From Sandaracinaceae bacterium (GTDB taxonomy: Bacteria > Myxococcota_A > Polyangia > Polyangiales > Houyiibacteriaceae): 64,000 nt of DNA. Location of the stretch: contig JADJJE010000001.1 in the NCBI GenBank assembly GCA_016706685.1, positions 558,001 through 622,000 on the forward strand. The letters are read 5' to 3'. The notes under the pieces are model-generated. The model did not search any database. It had not been told where the DNA came from and saw nothing but the letters and a program-made list of their open reading frames with translations. A program made the translations under genes and the position numbers. How positions within the stretch are numbered: the stretch's first letter is position 1; each line of letters begins with the position of its first letter. Positions 47,587-56,922 of the stretch are shown piece after piece.

Positions 47587-47602
47587 CGCTCCGCCTCGCG
47601 CC

Positions 47603-48238
47603 TCAGAAGACGCCGCTGAAGAGCGAGATGCGCACCTCGGTGGTGGGGCGAACCCCCAACAGCAGGTCGTCGCGGGTGGTGGCGCCGCGGCTGGAGACGG
47701 CCACACCGGGCATGCCCAAGTGCAGGCCATACTCGCTGCGACGTAGCAGGCCGCTTCCGGCACGGGCGATGCTCTCGCTGCGACGGCGGGCGGACGCCTC
47801 GGCCTCGGCGGCAGGAGAAGCCGGCGCGGCTTCGTCCTCCTCGTCTGCGGACTGCACGTCTTCATCATCCGCGTCGTACGAGCGCAGCGCGACGGTGAGC
47901 ACCACCGTGGGCACGATCAGCGCGATGCTGATGGCCAGGATGGCGGTGGAAGCCTCCACCTGGTTGTTGCGGTCGAGGCCGTAGTACCCGCCGAGGGCAC
48001 CGCCTGCAGCGCCGATGGCCGGGAAGACGACGAGCGCCCACCACTGGTCCAGGCCTGCAGCAGCCGGGATGACCAGGCCGAGCTCGGCGCCCAGGATGCC
48101 CAAGCCGAAAAGGCCCTTGAACCCTGACTCCTGCTGAACGAGAGCGGGTTGCGCGTCTGCGCGGGCGGGGTCCACCGCGGTGACGGCGAGAGAGAGAGCC
48201 AGGGTGATGGCGGCGACACGAAGCATACGGTGAACCAT
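47603..48238 (-). CDS. Predicted exported membrane protein, function unknown
   Basis: 211 residues from an ATG with GGAGG 6 bases upstream. A signal peptide (to about residue 28, ARADAQ) is followed by two or three hydrophobic stretches with Gly-rich turns (FGLGILGAELGLVIPAAAGL, then GGALGGYYGLDRNN and ILAISIALIVPTVVLTVAL), and a polar tail with an acidic run and Arg-rich segment. The final 60 residues may form strands. No family is recognised. Its stop lies 17 bases from the tilS start, which suggests co-transcription. Confidence 0.6.
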   Translation of the reverse strand: MVHRMLRVAAITLALSLAVTAVDPARADAQPALVQQESGFKGLFGLGILGAELGLVIPAAAGLDQWWALVVFPAIGAAGGALGGYYGLDRNNQVEASTAILAISIALIVPTVVLTVALRSYDADDEDVQSADEEDEAAPASPAAEAEASARRRSESIARAGSGLLRRSEYGLHLGMPGVAVSSRGATTRDDLLLGVRPTTEVRISLFSGVF

Positions 48239-48456
48239 GGAGCCCCTCCGAGAGCGGAGAAGAAGTACGTCGACCGGGGAGTGTAGAGGAGTGTGCTGCT
48301 GCTGGCTAGATCGCGTGCCGCTCGAAACATCGAGCCGAGCCCCCGGAAAGCACGCGACGGAGGTAGGTTGTAGCGCACCCGCCGAATGTTCACCAGGGTC
48401 ATCTGGTCGCCCGGGATTGACCGCCGCCCCCCTTCGATTTATTTAGCGTACGAAAT

Positions 48457-48954
48457 ATGCCCGGGGCATCCACCGAGAAGAACACGCGCGACGCGATGCT
48501 CGACCTGAAGCAGGACGTGGATCCCATCCTCGAGACATTCGTGTTCCTCTACACGGAGAGCCGGCGCGCCACGAAGGACGTGGCCCGCGAGCACGGTCTG
48601 ACCGGGCCGCAGGTGACGGTGCTCAAGCTGCTCGAGGGGGTGGGCGATCTCTCGCTGTCCGAGCTCTCGGAGCGGATCCAGGCGCGGAACAGCACCATCA
48701 CGGGGATCGTCGACCGCATGCAGCGGGACGGACTGGTGGTGCGGCGCCGCTCCGAGCGCGATCGCCGGGTCATCGAGATCGTGCTGACCCCCCGCGGTCA
48801 AGAGCTGGCCCGCGCCATCCCGGTGCAGCCCATGCAGATGTTCGCGTCCGCGCTGCGCTCGCTGCCACGTGAGGACCGCGAGGCCCTGCGGCGCATCCTG
48901 CGCGCCATGAGCGATCACGTTCGGACCCTGACCGAAGACGCCCCGCCCACCTGA
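48457..48954 (+). CDS. MarR-family transcriptional regulator
   Basis: 165 residues with a central winged HTH: SLSELSERIQARNSTITGIVDRMQRDGLVVRRRSERDRR is the classic MarR recognition helix plus wing. The family binds palindromes as a dimer and releases them on binding phenolic or acyl ligands. The AT-rich bases just before the ATG include a CGTACG palindrome (48447-48452) that could be its operator; evidence for that is slight. An enoyl-CoA hydratase gene starts 15 bases after its stop, so it probably regulates acyl-CoA metabolism. Confidence 0.85.
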   Translation: MPGASTEKNTRDAMLDLKQDVDPILETFVFLYTESRRATKDVAREHGLTGPQVTVLKLLEGVGDLSLSELSERIQARNSTITGIVDRMQRDGLVVRRRSERDRRVIEIVLTPRGQELARAIPVQPMQMFASALRSLPREDREALRRILRAMSDHVRTLTEDAPPT

Positions 48955-48969
48955 GAAAGAGACGAGACC

Positions 48970-49749
48970 ATGGAAGACCGAGGATATGGAGCGATCACCG
49001 TCGGACTCGACGGCCACGTGGCGACCATCACGCTCAACAACCCGGAGCGCAAGAACGCCCTCTCGCCGCGCATGGTGAACGAGCTGCTCTACGCGCTCGA
49101 CGACGCGCGGGACACCCCGGCGGTGCGCGTCATCGTGCTGACCGGCGCGGGGGAGTCGTTCTGCGCGGGCGGCGACCTCAAGCAGATGGCGGGCGACGGT
49201 CCCGAGCTCGAGCGCCGTGGCGACTTCGACGACCTGTTGCTGCGCTTCGTGGGCCTGCACAAGCCCGTGGTAGCCGCCGTGCGGGGGCATGCCATGGGCG
49301 GCGGGCTGGGGCTGGTGGCGGCGGCGGACTTCGCCATCGCCGAGGCCGACGCGACGTTGGGCACCCCCGAGATCAAGCGCGGGCTGTTCCCCATGATGAT
49401 CATGGCCCCGCTGCAGCGGGTGATGCCGCGTCGGGCACTCATGAACATGATGCTGCTGGGCGAGAAGCTCACCGCGGACGACGCGCTCGCGCTGGGCATC
49501 CTCTCGCACGTGGTGAAGCCCGGTGAGCTGGACGCGAAGGTGGCCGAGGTGGCGGGCAAGCTCGCCGCACAGAGCCCGACAGCGATGCAGATGGGGCTAG
49601 CGGCGTTCCACCACCAGGCGGACATGGGCATCAAGGCGGCCGTGCCGTACCTGCGCGACCAGCTCTACGCCCTGCTCAAGACCGAAGACGCGAAAGAAGG
49701 CCTGATGGCCTTCTTCCAGAAGCGCGCGCCCGTTTGGAAGGGGCGCTAG
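48970..49749 (+). CDS. Enoyl-CoA hydratase/isomerase family protein
   Basis: 259 residues of the crotonase superfamily. NPERKNALSPRMVNEL, the CoA-binding ESFCAGGDLKQM and GHAMGGGLGLVAAADFAIAEAD, with the oxyanion-hole glycines, are intact. The second catalytic residue region reads GTPEIKRGLFPMM, where hydratases have two glutamates; the Glu of PEI is present but the family member may be an isomerase or hydratase of another acyl-CoA. It lies 15 bases downstream of the MarR gene in one operon. Confidence 0.85.
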   Translation: MEDRGYGAITVGLDGHVATITLNNPERKNALSPRMVNELLYALDDARDTPAVRVIVLTGAGESFCAGGDLKQMAGDGPELERRGDFDDLLLRFVGLHKPVVAAVRGHAMGGGLGLVAAADFAIAEADATLGTPEIKRGLFPMMIMAPLQRVMPRRALMNMMLLGEKLTADDALALGILSHVVKPGELDAKVAEVAGKLAAQSPTAMQMGLAAFHHQADMGIKAAVPYLRDQLYALLKTEDAKEGLMAFFQKRAPVWKGR

Positions 49750-49765
49750 TCAGTCAGCCGGGGGC

Positions 49766-51271
49766 TCAGCGCCAGCGGCCACGGCCACGACCGCGACCCG
49801 GGCCACGGCCATCCACCGCGATGAGCGAGACGTCGTCCACGTAGCCGCCGAGACCGTTCGAGCGGCCCACGTGGCGCAGCTCGATGCGCGTGCTGTTCCC
49901 CGTCGCCTGGAAGCGGATGGTCTGGTAGCTCCACTGCGTGTCGCTCAGGTGGCTGCCCTCGGCCTCGAGGGTGGACACGACCTGTCCGTTCAAGACCACC
50001 GCCACGCTGTTGTCCACGCGCGGCGTGCCGGGACGCGCGCTGAACGCGAGGCGCAGGTCGTAGTGCTGTCCGGGCACCGTCTGCACGTCCTGATAGATGG
50101 CCGATGACGAGTGGCTGTCCAGCTCCACGAACTGCGCGCCCTCGGCCGCGCGGCCCGCCACGTTGTTCTGGAGCTCGATGCCGGGGCCGGACGCCAGCTG
50201 CCAGCCGGGCAGCGCGGAGAGCACCTGCCACGTGCCGGGCGCGAGGCGCTGCTGCTCGAAGCCGCCGTCGAAGAGCAGGTTGCCCCCCTGCTGGGGCGGA
50301 GGCTGCGTGGGCTGCGGCTGCACCACCACGGGCGGCGGGCTCTGCGGCTGCACGATGACCACGCCGATGTTCGAGCGCGCGTCCGGGCCGGCCGGGCGGT
50401 CCACCCGCCACCAGCCGAGCGCGCCCTGCTGGCACGAGTAGGCCTGGGCATAGCGAACGCGGACCTCGTAGGTGCCGGGCTGGTTGGGGATGACCAGCTG
50501 GAAGCGCACGGTCTCGAAGCCGCGGCTGTGCGAGCCACCGTTCCACACGCACTGCTGCGCCTGGGCCTCACCGCCGAGGCCCACGATGACCTGGTTGATG
50601 GCGCCGCCGCAGCCGGGGCAGTTGTGCTGGATCTCCATGGTGCCTTCGACCACGCCGCCGTTCGACACCGTGATGGAGGGGCCCTGACCGGCGAGACGCA
50701 CGTTGCGCACCACGAAGCGCCCGGGCTCCTGGAACACGGGCGAGTACTGGACCTGCGTCACGGGCTGCGGCGGCACGTACACCGGCTGCGGCTGCGGCTG
50801 GGTGGGGACGTAAACCGGCTGCGGGTTCTGGGGCGGCACGGCGCCCTGGCCTGCGAATGGCATGGGGACGTCCACGGCCACGGGGTTACTGTTGTACGGG
50901 ACGGTCTGCCCGAGGGACTGCGCCGCCTGCAGGATGGCGTTTCCCATCACCACCTCGAGGCACGAGGTGTACTGGGGGCCGCCGGGGTTCTGGCTGGCGT
51001 TGACCTCGAGGCGCCCGTTGAGCGTGCGCACCACGAAGCGCGTCTGCGTGAGCGGAGACGTGGCCCGCGAGAGGAAGCGGTCGCACGAGCGCAGGTCGTT
51101 CGCGCCGAGCGAGCCGGCCCGGATGAGCTGGTCCTGCAGCTGCATGTCCGGGTTCTGGAGCGGGGTGGCCGTGGGGCCCCCGCGCTGGGCCAACGCGGGC
51201 AGGGAGCCCACCGTCAGCAGGACGAGGCAGAGCAGAGCAGGGATGCGGCGCAGCGCGCGTGTCGGCTTCAT
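49766..51271 (-). CDS. Secreted protein with C-terminal jelly-roll (carbohydrate-binding-like) domain
   Basis: 501 residues. The signal peptide ends near ALAQRGG. Residues 30-130 carry two cysteines (NDLRSCDRF and YTSCLEVV). A Pro/Gln/Val-rich linker follows, then a beta-domain with CPGCGG and several more cysteines. A second Pro/Gln linker leads to GGNLLFDGGFEQQRLAPGTW, which begins a DUF642/CBM-type jelly-roll ending in IELRHVGRSNGLGGYVDDVSLIAV. The last residues are GRGRGRGR repeats. Likely exported to the cell surface or medium. It is convergent with the enoyl-CoA hydratase. Confidence 0.7.
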   Translation of the reverse strand: MKPTRALRRIPALLCLVLLTVGSLPALAQRGGPTATPLQNPDMQLQDQLIRAGSLGANDLRSCDRFLSRATSPLTQTRFVVRTLNGRLEVNASQNPGGPQYTSCLEVVMGNAILQAAQSLGQTVPYNSNPVAVDVPMPFAGQGAVPPQNPQPVYVPTQPQPQPVYVPPQPVTQVQYSPVFQEPGRFVVRNVRLAGQGPSITVSNGGVVEGTMEIQHNCPGCGGAINQVIVGLGGEAQAQQCVWNGGSHSRGFETVRFQLVIPNQPGTYEVRVRYAQAYSCQQGALGWWRVDRPAGPDARSNIGVVIVQPQSPPPVVVQPQPTQPPPQQGGNLLFDGGFEQQRLAPGTWQVLSALPGWQLASGPGIELQNNVAGRAAEGAQFVELDSHSSSAIYQDVQTVPGQHYDLRLAFSARPGTPRVDNSVAVVLNGQVVSTLEAEGSHLSDTQWSYQTIRFQATGNSTRIELRHVGRSNGLGGYVDDVSLIAVDGRGPGRGRGRGRWR

Positions 51272-51386
51272 GGGTTTCCTCGGAGCTTCCGGGCGCGCAA
51301 GACTGCCGCCACGGCATGAACGTGCCGGACCGACGCCCAGCGCAGCAAGCGTATTCAGCGAGCCGGGCTCGGGACAGGACAGCAGG

Positions 51387-53078
51387 TCAGGGCTGGATGA
51401 GCGCCTGGACGCTGAGCTCCAGCGCGCCGCCGCCGCGATAGTGGTCCGGTGACAGGGTGCCCACCGCCACGATCTCCGTCGCCACGCTGTCCGCGCTGGG
51501 GCCCCCATCACGCTGGAAGGCCGTGAGCTTCTCGCCACCCGCCCGGAGCGTGAGCTTCAGGTGCTGGCCGTCACCCACCGCGCGCGCATCGATGACACGC
51601 GCGGCCAGCGCGAAGAGCGGCGAGGGGTTGCCCTCGCCGAGGGGCTCGAGCCCCTGCAGGTCCGTCGCGCTGGGCAGCGCAAAGGTGTCTCCCACCTCCA
51701 CGTCCACCAGCGGGAGCGGGCGTGTGTGGTCGCGACGCGGAGTGGCGGCCGCGAAGCCGGCCCGCAGCGCGTCGAGCCGCGCCTCGTCCATGGACAGCCC
51801 GGCCGCCATGGCGTGGCCGCCGAACTTGAGCAGGTCACCACGGCACGCGCTGAACGCGTCGTGCAGGTGATAGCCATCGGGCGTGCGGCCGCTGCCGTGC
51901 CCCACACCCGCTTCGTCCAGGGCGATGACCACGGCGGGGACGCCGAAGCGCTCCACCAAGCGCGCCGCCGAGATGCCCACCACGCCACGATGCCAACCTC
52001 GCTCCGCCACCACGATGCCGCTCGTGGGGTGGTCGCCGTAGACCGTGCGGGCTTGCGCCACGGCCTGCTCCGTGACCGCGCGCTCCACCGCCTTGCGCTC
52101 GTCGTTCAGCTGCTCGATGCGCCCGGCCAGCATGCGCGCGTCCACCGGGCTGCGCGCGCGCAGGAGCTGCAGCGTGAGCACCGGGTCCGCCAAGCGCCCG
52201 GCTGCGTTGAGGCGCGGCCCGAACTTGAACGCGATGTCCTGGCCACCGATGGCCGTGCCCGGGCGCACGCGGGCGTTCTCGCGCAGCGCGGCGATGCCCG
52301 GACGCGCGTTGGGCGCCCCCAACAAGCGCAGGCCCGCGCGCACCAGTCGCCGGTTGTCGCCCTCGAGGGGCATCACGTCGGCCACCGTGCCCAGCGCCAC
52401 CAAGTCCAGCCAAGGGCGCAGGTCCAACTTGCTGCCGAGCGCCGCGCGGACGCCCGCGCCCAGGGTGAAGGCGAGGCCTGCGCTGCACATCCACTTGAAC
52501 GGGAACTCACAGCCGGGCTGATGTGGGTTGAGGAAGGCCAGCGCCGGCAGCGGCTCGTCCGGCACCAAGTGGTGGTCCACCACGATCACGTCCACGCCGC
52601 GAGCACGGGCGGCGGCGATGCGCGGGTGATCGCTGCTGCCGCAATCGCACGTGACGATCACGTCCGGAGACACCGCGAGGCAGGCGGCCAGCGCCGGCTC
52701 GCTGAAGCCATAGCCGCCCGCGAAGCGGTTGGCGACGAACGGCATCACCTCCGCGCCGAGCGCCTCCAGCACGTCGCTCAGGATGGCGGTGCTGGTGGTC
52801 CCGTCCACGTCGTAGTCGCCGAAGATGGCCACCCGCTGGCCGTGCTTCGCGGCGAACGCCAACCGCTCACACGCCTCCGCGCGGCCGCGCATGCCGGCTG
52901 GGTCGGACAGCCCACCCAGGGTGGGCTCGAGGTAAGAGCGCGCTGCGGCCACCTCTCCCAAGTTCCGGTGCAGCAGCACCTGCGCCACGCTGGCACCCAG
53001 CCCCAGCTCTCGCCCGAGGGCGCGTGCATGGGCCACATCGGGAGGCCGCAGCCGGTAGCCCGGGCGCTCGATCACCAC
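51387..53078 (-). CDS. recJ: Single-stranded-DNA exonuclease RecJ
   Basis: 563 residues of the DHH superfamily. The catalytic motifs are clear: IFGDYDVDGTTSTAIL, VTCDCGSSD and VDHHLVPDE. The DHHA1 domain has KFGGHAMAAGLS. A C-terminal OB-like domain follows. It degrades single-stranded DNA 5' to 3' in RecF-pathway recombination and base excision repair. A GTG at 53078 gives the standard N-terminus. Its position just after secF is the usual myxobacterial and deltaproteobacterial order. Confidence 0.9.
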   Translation of the reverse strand: MVIERPGYRLRPPDVAHARALGRELGLGASVAQVLLHRNLGEVAAARSYLEPTLGGLSDPAGMRGRAEACERLAFAAKHGQRVAIFGDYDVDGTTSTAILSDVLEALGAEVMPFVANRFAGGYGFSEPALAACLAVSPDVIVTCDCGSSDHPRIAAARARGVDVIVVDHHLVPDEPLPALAFLNPHQPGCEFPFKWMCSAGLAFTLGAGVRAALGSKLDLRPWLDLVALGTVADVMPLEGDNRRLVRAGLRLLGAPNARPGIAALRENARVRPGTAIGGQDIAFKFGPRLNAAGRLADPVLTLQLLRARSPVDARMLAGRIEQLNDERKAVERAVTEQAVAQARTVYGDHPTSGIVVAERGWHRGVVGISAARLVERFGVPAVVIALDEAGVGHGSGRTPDGYHLHDAFSACRGDLLKFGGHAMAAGLSMDEARLDALRAGFAAATPRRDHTRPLPLVDVEVGDTFALPSATDLQGLEPLGEGNPSPLFALAARVIDARAVGDGQHLKLTLRAGGEKLTAFQRDGGPSADSVATEIVAVGTLSPDHYRGGGALELSVQALIQP

Positions 53079-53160
53079 GCCCCCCTCTGCGTGCGCGAAC
53101 GGGCCCTGAACGCGATTCGCCCGCCGGGTGGCGGGCGAAGATCGCGCAGAGGGCTGGGCG

Positions 53161-54299
53161 TCACGCCGCCTTCGCGAAGAAGCGCCGGTCGATCCACTCG
53201 GTCATGGGCGCCGCCACGTAGATGGACGAGTACGTGCCGACCGAGATGCCGATGAACAGCGCGAACGAGAGGTCCTGGATGACCGACGTGCCGAACACGA
53301 AGAACGCGCTGACCGAGACCAGCGTGGTGGCCGAGGTCATGAGGGTGCGTGAGAGCACCTGCGACGAGGAGATGTTGATCAGCTCGCTGAGGCTCTTGTC
53401 CTTGTAGCGGCCCATGTTCTCTCGGATGCGGTCGAAGATGACGATGGTGTCGTTGATCGAGTAGCCGAGGATGGTGAGCAGCGCCGCGATGGTGGTGAGG
53501 TTCATCTCCTTCTGGACCAGCACGTAGATGCCGACGGTGATGACCACGTCGTGGAACAGCGCCAACACCGCGCCCGGCGCGAAGCGCAGGTCGAAGCGGA
53601 AGGCCACGTACACCATGATGAAGGCCACCGCGTAGAGCAGCGACTGGATGGCCGCGTCGCGCAGCTGCTCGCCGGCCTTCGGGCCCACCCACTCGATGCG
53701 CAGCGGCGCCGCAGGGGCGCGCTCCCCGAAGGTGGCCTGGAGGTCCTGGAAGACCGCGTCGCCCACGCCCACCAGCGAGGCCTCGAAGCGGTGCTCGGCG
53801 GTGCCGCCGAAGCGCGTGACTTCGCGCACGGAGACGCCGTTGTCGCCTTCGCCCTCGATGGCGCCACGGATGACGGCCACATCGGCTGGGCCGGAGAGGC
53901 GCAGGCTGATCTTGTCGCCGCCGGGGCTGACCTTGTACTGCAGCACCGTGACGTCGCCGAGGGCGCTCGTGAGGCGCGACTCGATGGCCGCTTGACCTCT
54001 TCGGTGATGGCAGACGTCTCGTTGACGCGCAGCATGTAGGTGTTGGCGCGACCCTCCACCGTGACGACGTCGGCGCCGGGGTGGCCCGCTTCGCTGAGCG
54101 CCTCGCGGAGCTCCGTGGTGGTCACGGCGCCGTTGAACTGCACCTCGAGCTCGGTGCCGCCCGAGAAGTCTAGGCCCAAGTTGGCACCGGGGTAGAACAG
54201 CGACGCGAGGCTGAGGATGACCAGGGTGGTGGACACGCCGATCACCGGGAGGCGATAGCGCATGAAGTCGATGTACGTGTCGGGCTTGATAAGTTCCAT
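53161..54299 (-). CDS. secF: Protein translocase subunit SecF, interrupted by an apparent one-base frameshift
   Basis: Two frames together make one complete SecF. The first (from the ATG at 54299) holds the first membrane helix, NLGLDFSGGTELEVQF and the periplasmic P1-like domain. The second carries the rest from AIESRLTSALGDVTVLQYKV, including five helices and the signature ILGYSINDTIVIFDRIRENM. The switch is needed at the GTCAAGCGGCC string near 53988-53990, where a missing G would restore frame (Val-Lys-Arg-Ala-Ile-Glu). SecF with SecD uses the proton gradient to finish export. It is encoded 4 bases after secD. Confidence 0.85.
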
Positions 54300-54303
54300 A
54301 GTG

Positions 54304-56175
54304 TCACCCGACCCGCAGACGCTCGACCTTGAGGCCACGCACGATCCAATCGAGCATGACCCTGGAGCAGAAGATACCCGTGAAGAGAGAGGTCACGATG
54401 CCGAGCATGAGCATGACGGCGAAGCCCTTGATGGGGCCGGTGCCGAACTGGAAGAGCACGATGCCCGCGATGAACGTGGTGATCTGGCCGTCGAAGATGG
54501 AGGAGAACGCCCTCGAGAAGCCCTGATCCACCGCCGCGCGAGGCGACTTGCCGAGGCGCAGCTCTTCTCGGATGCGCTCGGTGATGAGCACGTTGGCGTC
54601 CACGGCCATACCCACGGTGAGCGCGATGGCCGCCACACCGGGCAGCGTGAGCGTGGCGCCGAGGGCCGCCATGAGCGCCAGCAGCAGGACCACGTTGAGC
54701 ACCACCATGACGTCGGCCACGAGCCCGGCCACCTGGTAGTAGATGGCCATCATGAGGAGCACGAGGCCGATGCCGATGAGCGCGCCGAGGCCGCCCTTCT
54801 CGATGGAGTCTTGGCCGAGCGTGGGCCCGATGAGCTGCTCGTTGGCCGGGCGGAGGGGCGCGGGCAGCGCGCCCGCCTTGAGCACGACCACCAGGTCGTT
54901 GGCCTCTTCGATGGCCTCTTGGCCGCCCATGCCGCCGCCGAGCGTGATCTGCGCGTTGCCGCCGCCGATGCGCTGGTTGATGACGGGGGCACTGAAGACC
55001 TTGTCGTCGAGGACGATGGCCATGCGGCGCTTCACGTTGCGACCGGTGAGCTCCTCGAAGCGGTCCGCGCCGCGGGTGTTGAAGCGCAGGCCGACGTACG
55101 GGGCGTTGCCCTGGGTGGGGTCGAACGCGACGGCCGCGTCTTCCACGTCTTCACCCGTGACGTTCGCGCTGCTGAACACGTAGAACGTGCGCCAGCCGCG
55201 GTCTTGGGCGCGAGCCGTGGGGCCCCCGACCTCGCCCATCAGGAGCTCGTGGCCGGTCGGCACGTCCAGCGTGGCAACGTAGGCCTCGAGGCGTTGGTAG
55301 GCCGCGACCGACGACTCTTCGCCATCCGCCATGGCGGAGAACAAGTAGGAGACGCTCACGCTCGGGCGCTCTTCGCCTGCCGAGGTGCTCTCGACGAGCA
55401 TGGTCACGCCCTCGGGCAGACCGTCGCGGAGCCCGGCGACGTAGTCACCCTCGTCGTCGAGCACCTTGAACTCGAGGCGAGCGGTGCGGGCGATGATGCT
55501 GCGGATGCGCTCGAACTGCTCCTCGGTGGCGCCGGGGACCTCGACGATGATGTCGGAGTCGCGCGCCATGACGGTGGTCTCGGCGATACCGAGCGTGTTG
55601 ATGCGCTCTTCGACGGTGTGCTGGGCCTGCTGCACGGCCGTCGCCCGGAGGGTGTCGAGGTTGTCCTCACGCATCTCCAGCGTGACGACGTTGCCCGTGG
55701 TGGACACGATGCGCATCTCACCGAAGCCCTCGTCGCGGAGCCAGTCACGGTCGAACGCCTGGGGGACGCTCCCGGTGAAGGTCACCGTCGCACGGAGGCC
55801 GCCACTCAACGTGGCCACCTGCACCTGCTCGGCCACCTGCTCGAGCTGCTCGCGCGTCGCGGTGTCGGCGTCGTTCTCGCCGTACACTTCGAGCAGCACG
55901 CCCAGCTTGCGCACGAGCTGTTCGCTCAGGGTGTCGCGGCGATCACGGATGTACTCCTCGACCTCCACCTCGTACTGCAGCCGCAAGCCGCCACGGATGT
56001 CGAGACCCGGGCTGATGCGGCCCGAGAACCACTCCGTGACGAGCTCCGGCGCCGTGCGCCCCGCGTCGGGGTCCGAGGACACCCGCCAGTCGTCGATGGT
56101 CGGCCAGAGCTGGAGCCCCGCCAAGAGCGCGACACCGACCACGGTCGCGAAACGTAGGTACAAGCCTCTATCCAT
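54304..56175 (-). CDS. secD: Protein translocase subunit SecD
   Basis: 623 residues. The first membrane helix is followed by LDIRGGLRLQYEVEV, the signature of the periplasmic P1 base; the large periplasmic domain contains the GAxPAPLRP-like head (AGALPAPLRPANEQLIGPTLGQDSI). Five C-terminal helices include GMAVDANVLITERIREELR, with the Asp used for proton coupling. It pulls exported proteins through SecYEG with SecF. Length and motifs are normal. It lies between yajC and secF. Confidence 0.95.
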   Translation of the reverse strand: MDRGLYLRFATVVGVALLAGLQLWPTIDDWRVSSDPDAGRTAPELVTEWFSGRISPGLDIRGGLRLQYEVEVEEYIRDRRDTLSEQLVRKLGVLLEVYGENDADTATREQLEQVAEQVQVATLSGGLRATVTFTGSVPQAFDRDWLRDEGFGEMRIVSTTGNVVTLEMREDNLDTLRATAVQQAQHTVEERINTLGIAETTVMARDSDIIVEVPGATEEQFERIRSIIARTARLEFKVLDDEGDYVAGLRDGLPEGVTMLVESTSAGEERPSVSVSYLFSAMADGEESSVAAYQRLEAYVATLDVPTGHELLMGEVGGPTARAQDRGWRTFYVFSSANVTGEDVEDAAVAFDPTQGNAPYVGLRFNTRGADRFEELTGRNVKRRMAIVLDDKVFSAPVINQRIGGGNAQITLGGGMGGQEAIEEANDLVVVLKAGALPAPLRPANEQLIGPTLGQDSIEKGGLGALIGIGLVLLMMAIYYQVAGLVADVMVVLNVVLLLALMAALGATLTLPGVAAIALTVGMAVDANVLITERIREELRLGKSPRAAVDQGFSRAFSSIFDGQITTFIAGIVLFQFGTGPIKGFAVMLMLGIVTSLFTGIFCSRVMLDWIVRGLKVERLRVG

Positions 56176-56229
56176 GAGTCCCTTGTGAGCGGTGTTCCCC
56201 GCTCGGCGTGAACGTGTGCGAGCGCACGC

Positions 56230-56694
56230 TCAGTCCTTCTTCTTGTCGGCTTTGTCAGCCTTGTCCGACTTGTCGGCCGGGCTGGTGGTGCCGGAGTCCG
56301 TGCCCGGAGCTTCCTTGCCCAGGATCTGCGCGCGAAACACGTTGATCCGGGTCTTCGGAGCGATCTCGAGGATCACGTCCCGATTGTCGTTCGAGAAGCT
56401 GACGATCTCGCCGCGGATGCCGCTGTTGGTGCGGACGATGTCCCCCTTCATGAGGGCCTTCAGCGTGACCTCTCGCTCCTTGGCGCGCTTCTGCTCGGGG
56501 CGCAGCACGAAGAAGTACATGAACGCCAGCATGACCACGAGCATGAGCATCGTGGACGAGCCACCCGCGCAGCCATCGAGCGGGCTGGCTGGTGCTCCTG
56601 CGCCACCCGTGGCGCCCGCCGAGTCGGCGGCGCCGCCCGTGGACTCCGGTTGCAATCGGAGCATGAATTCGTAGAGCGTCGCGAGAGGGGCCAT
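56230..56694 (-). CDS. yajC: Preprotein translocase auxiliary subunit YajC
   Basis: 154 residues. One membrane helix (MLMLVVMLAFMYFFVLRPEQKR) precedes the conserved cytoplasmic domain ALMKGDIVRTNSGIRGEIVSFSNDN. YajC is longer than usual at both ends: about 45 extra residues rich in Gly/Ala before the helix and a Lys/Asp-rich tail (DKSDKADKADKKKD). ATG codons at 56694 and 56664 are both possible. It forms the SecDF-YajC subcomplex with the two genes downstream. Confidence 0.85.
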   Translation of the reverse strand: MAPLATLYEFMLRLQPESTGGAADSAGATGGAGAPASPLDGCAGGSSTMLMLVVMLAFMYFFVLRPEQKRAKEREVTLKALMKGDIVRTNSGIRGEIVSFSNDNRDVILEIAPKTRINVFRAQILGKEAPGTDSGTTSPADKSDKADKADKKKD

Positions 56695-56922
56695 GAGTCG
56701 GCGGGTTCCAGTCGAGCGGGGGAAAGCGAGGGCGGGCGGTGCCCGCTACGAAGTGAGCGGCTGGGGAAGCTGGCCCCCGGTGCCCCGCTGGGCGCGCGAG
56801 TACTACTCCATGGGCTCACGGTGGTCAATACGCACGGGAACCCGCACCATGGACGGCCCAAGGGGTCGCCACGACGCGAATCTCGGCCCGTTCCGCGCAG
56901 ATGCGGTACCTTGCGGCTCGCG

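Noticed and set aside
54262..56157. 631-codon + strand frame opposite secD
   Set aside because: It is Glu/His/Arg-rich low-complexity antisense to a fully conserved SecD.
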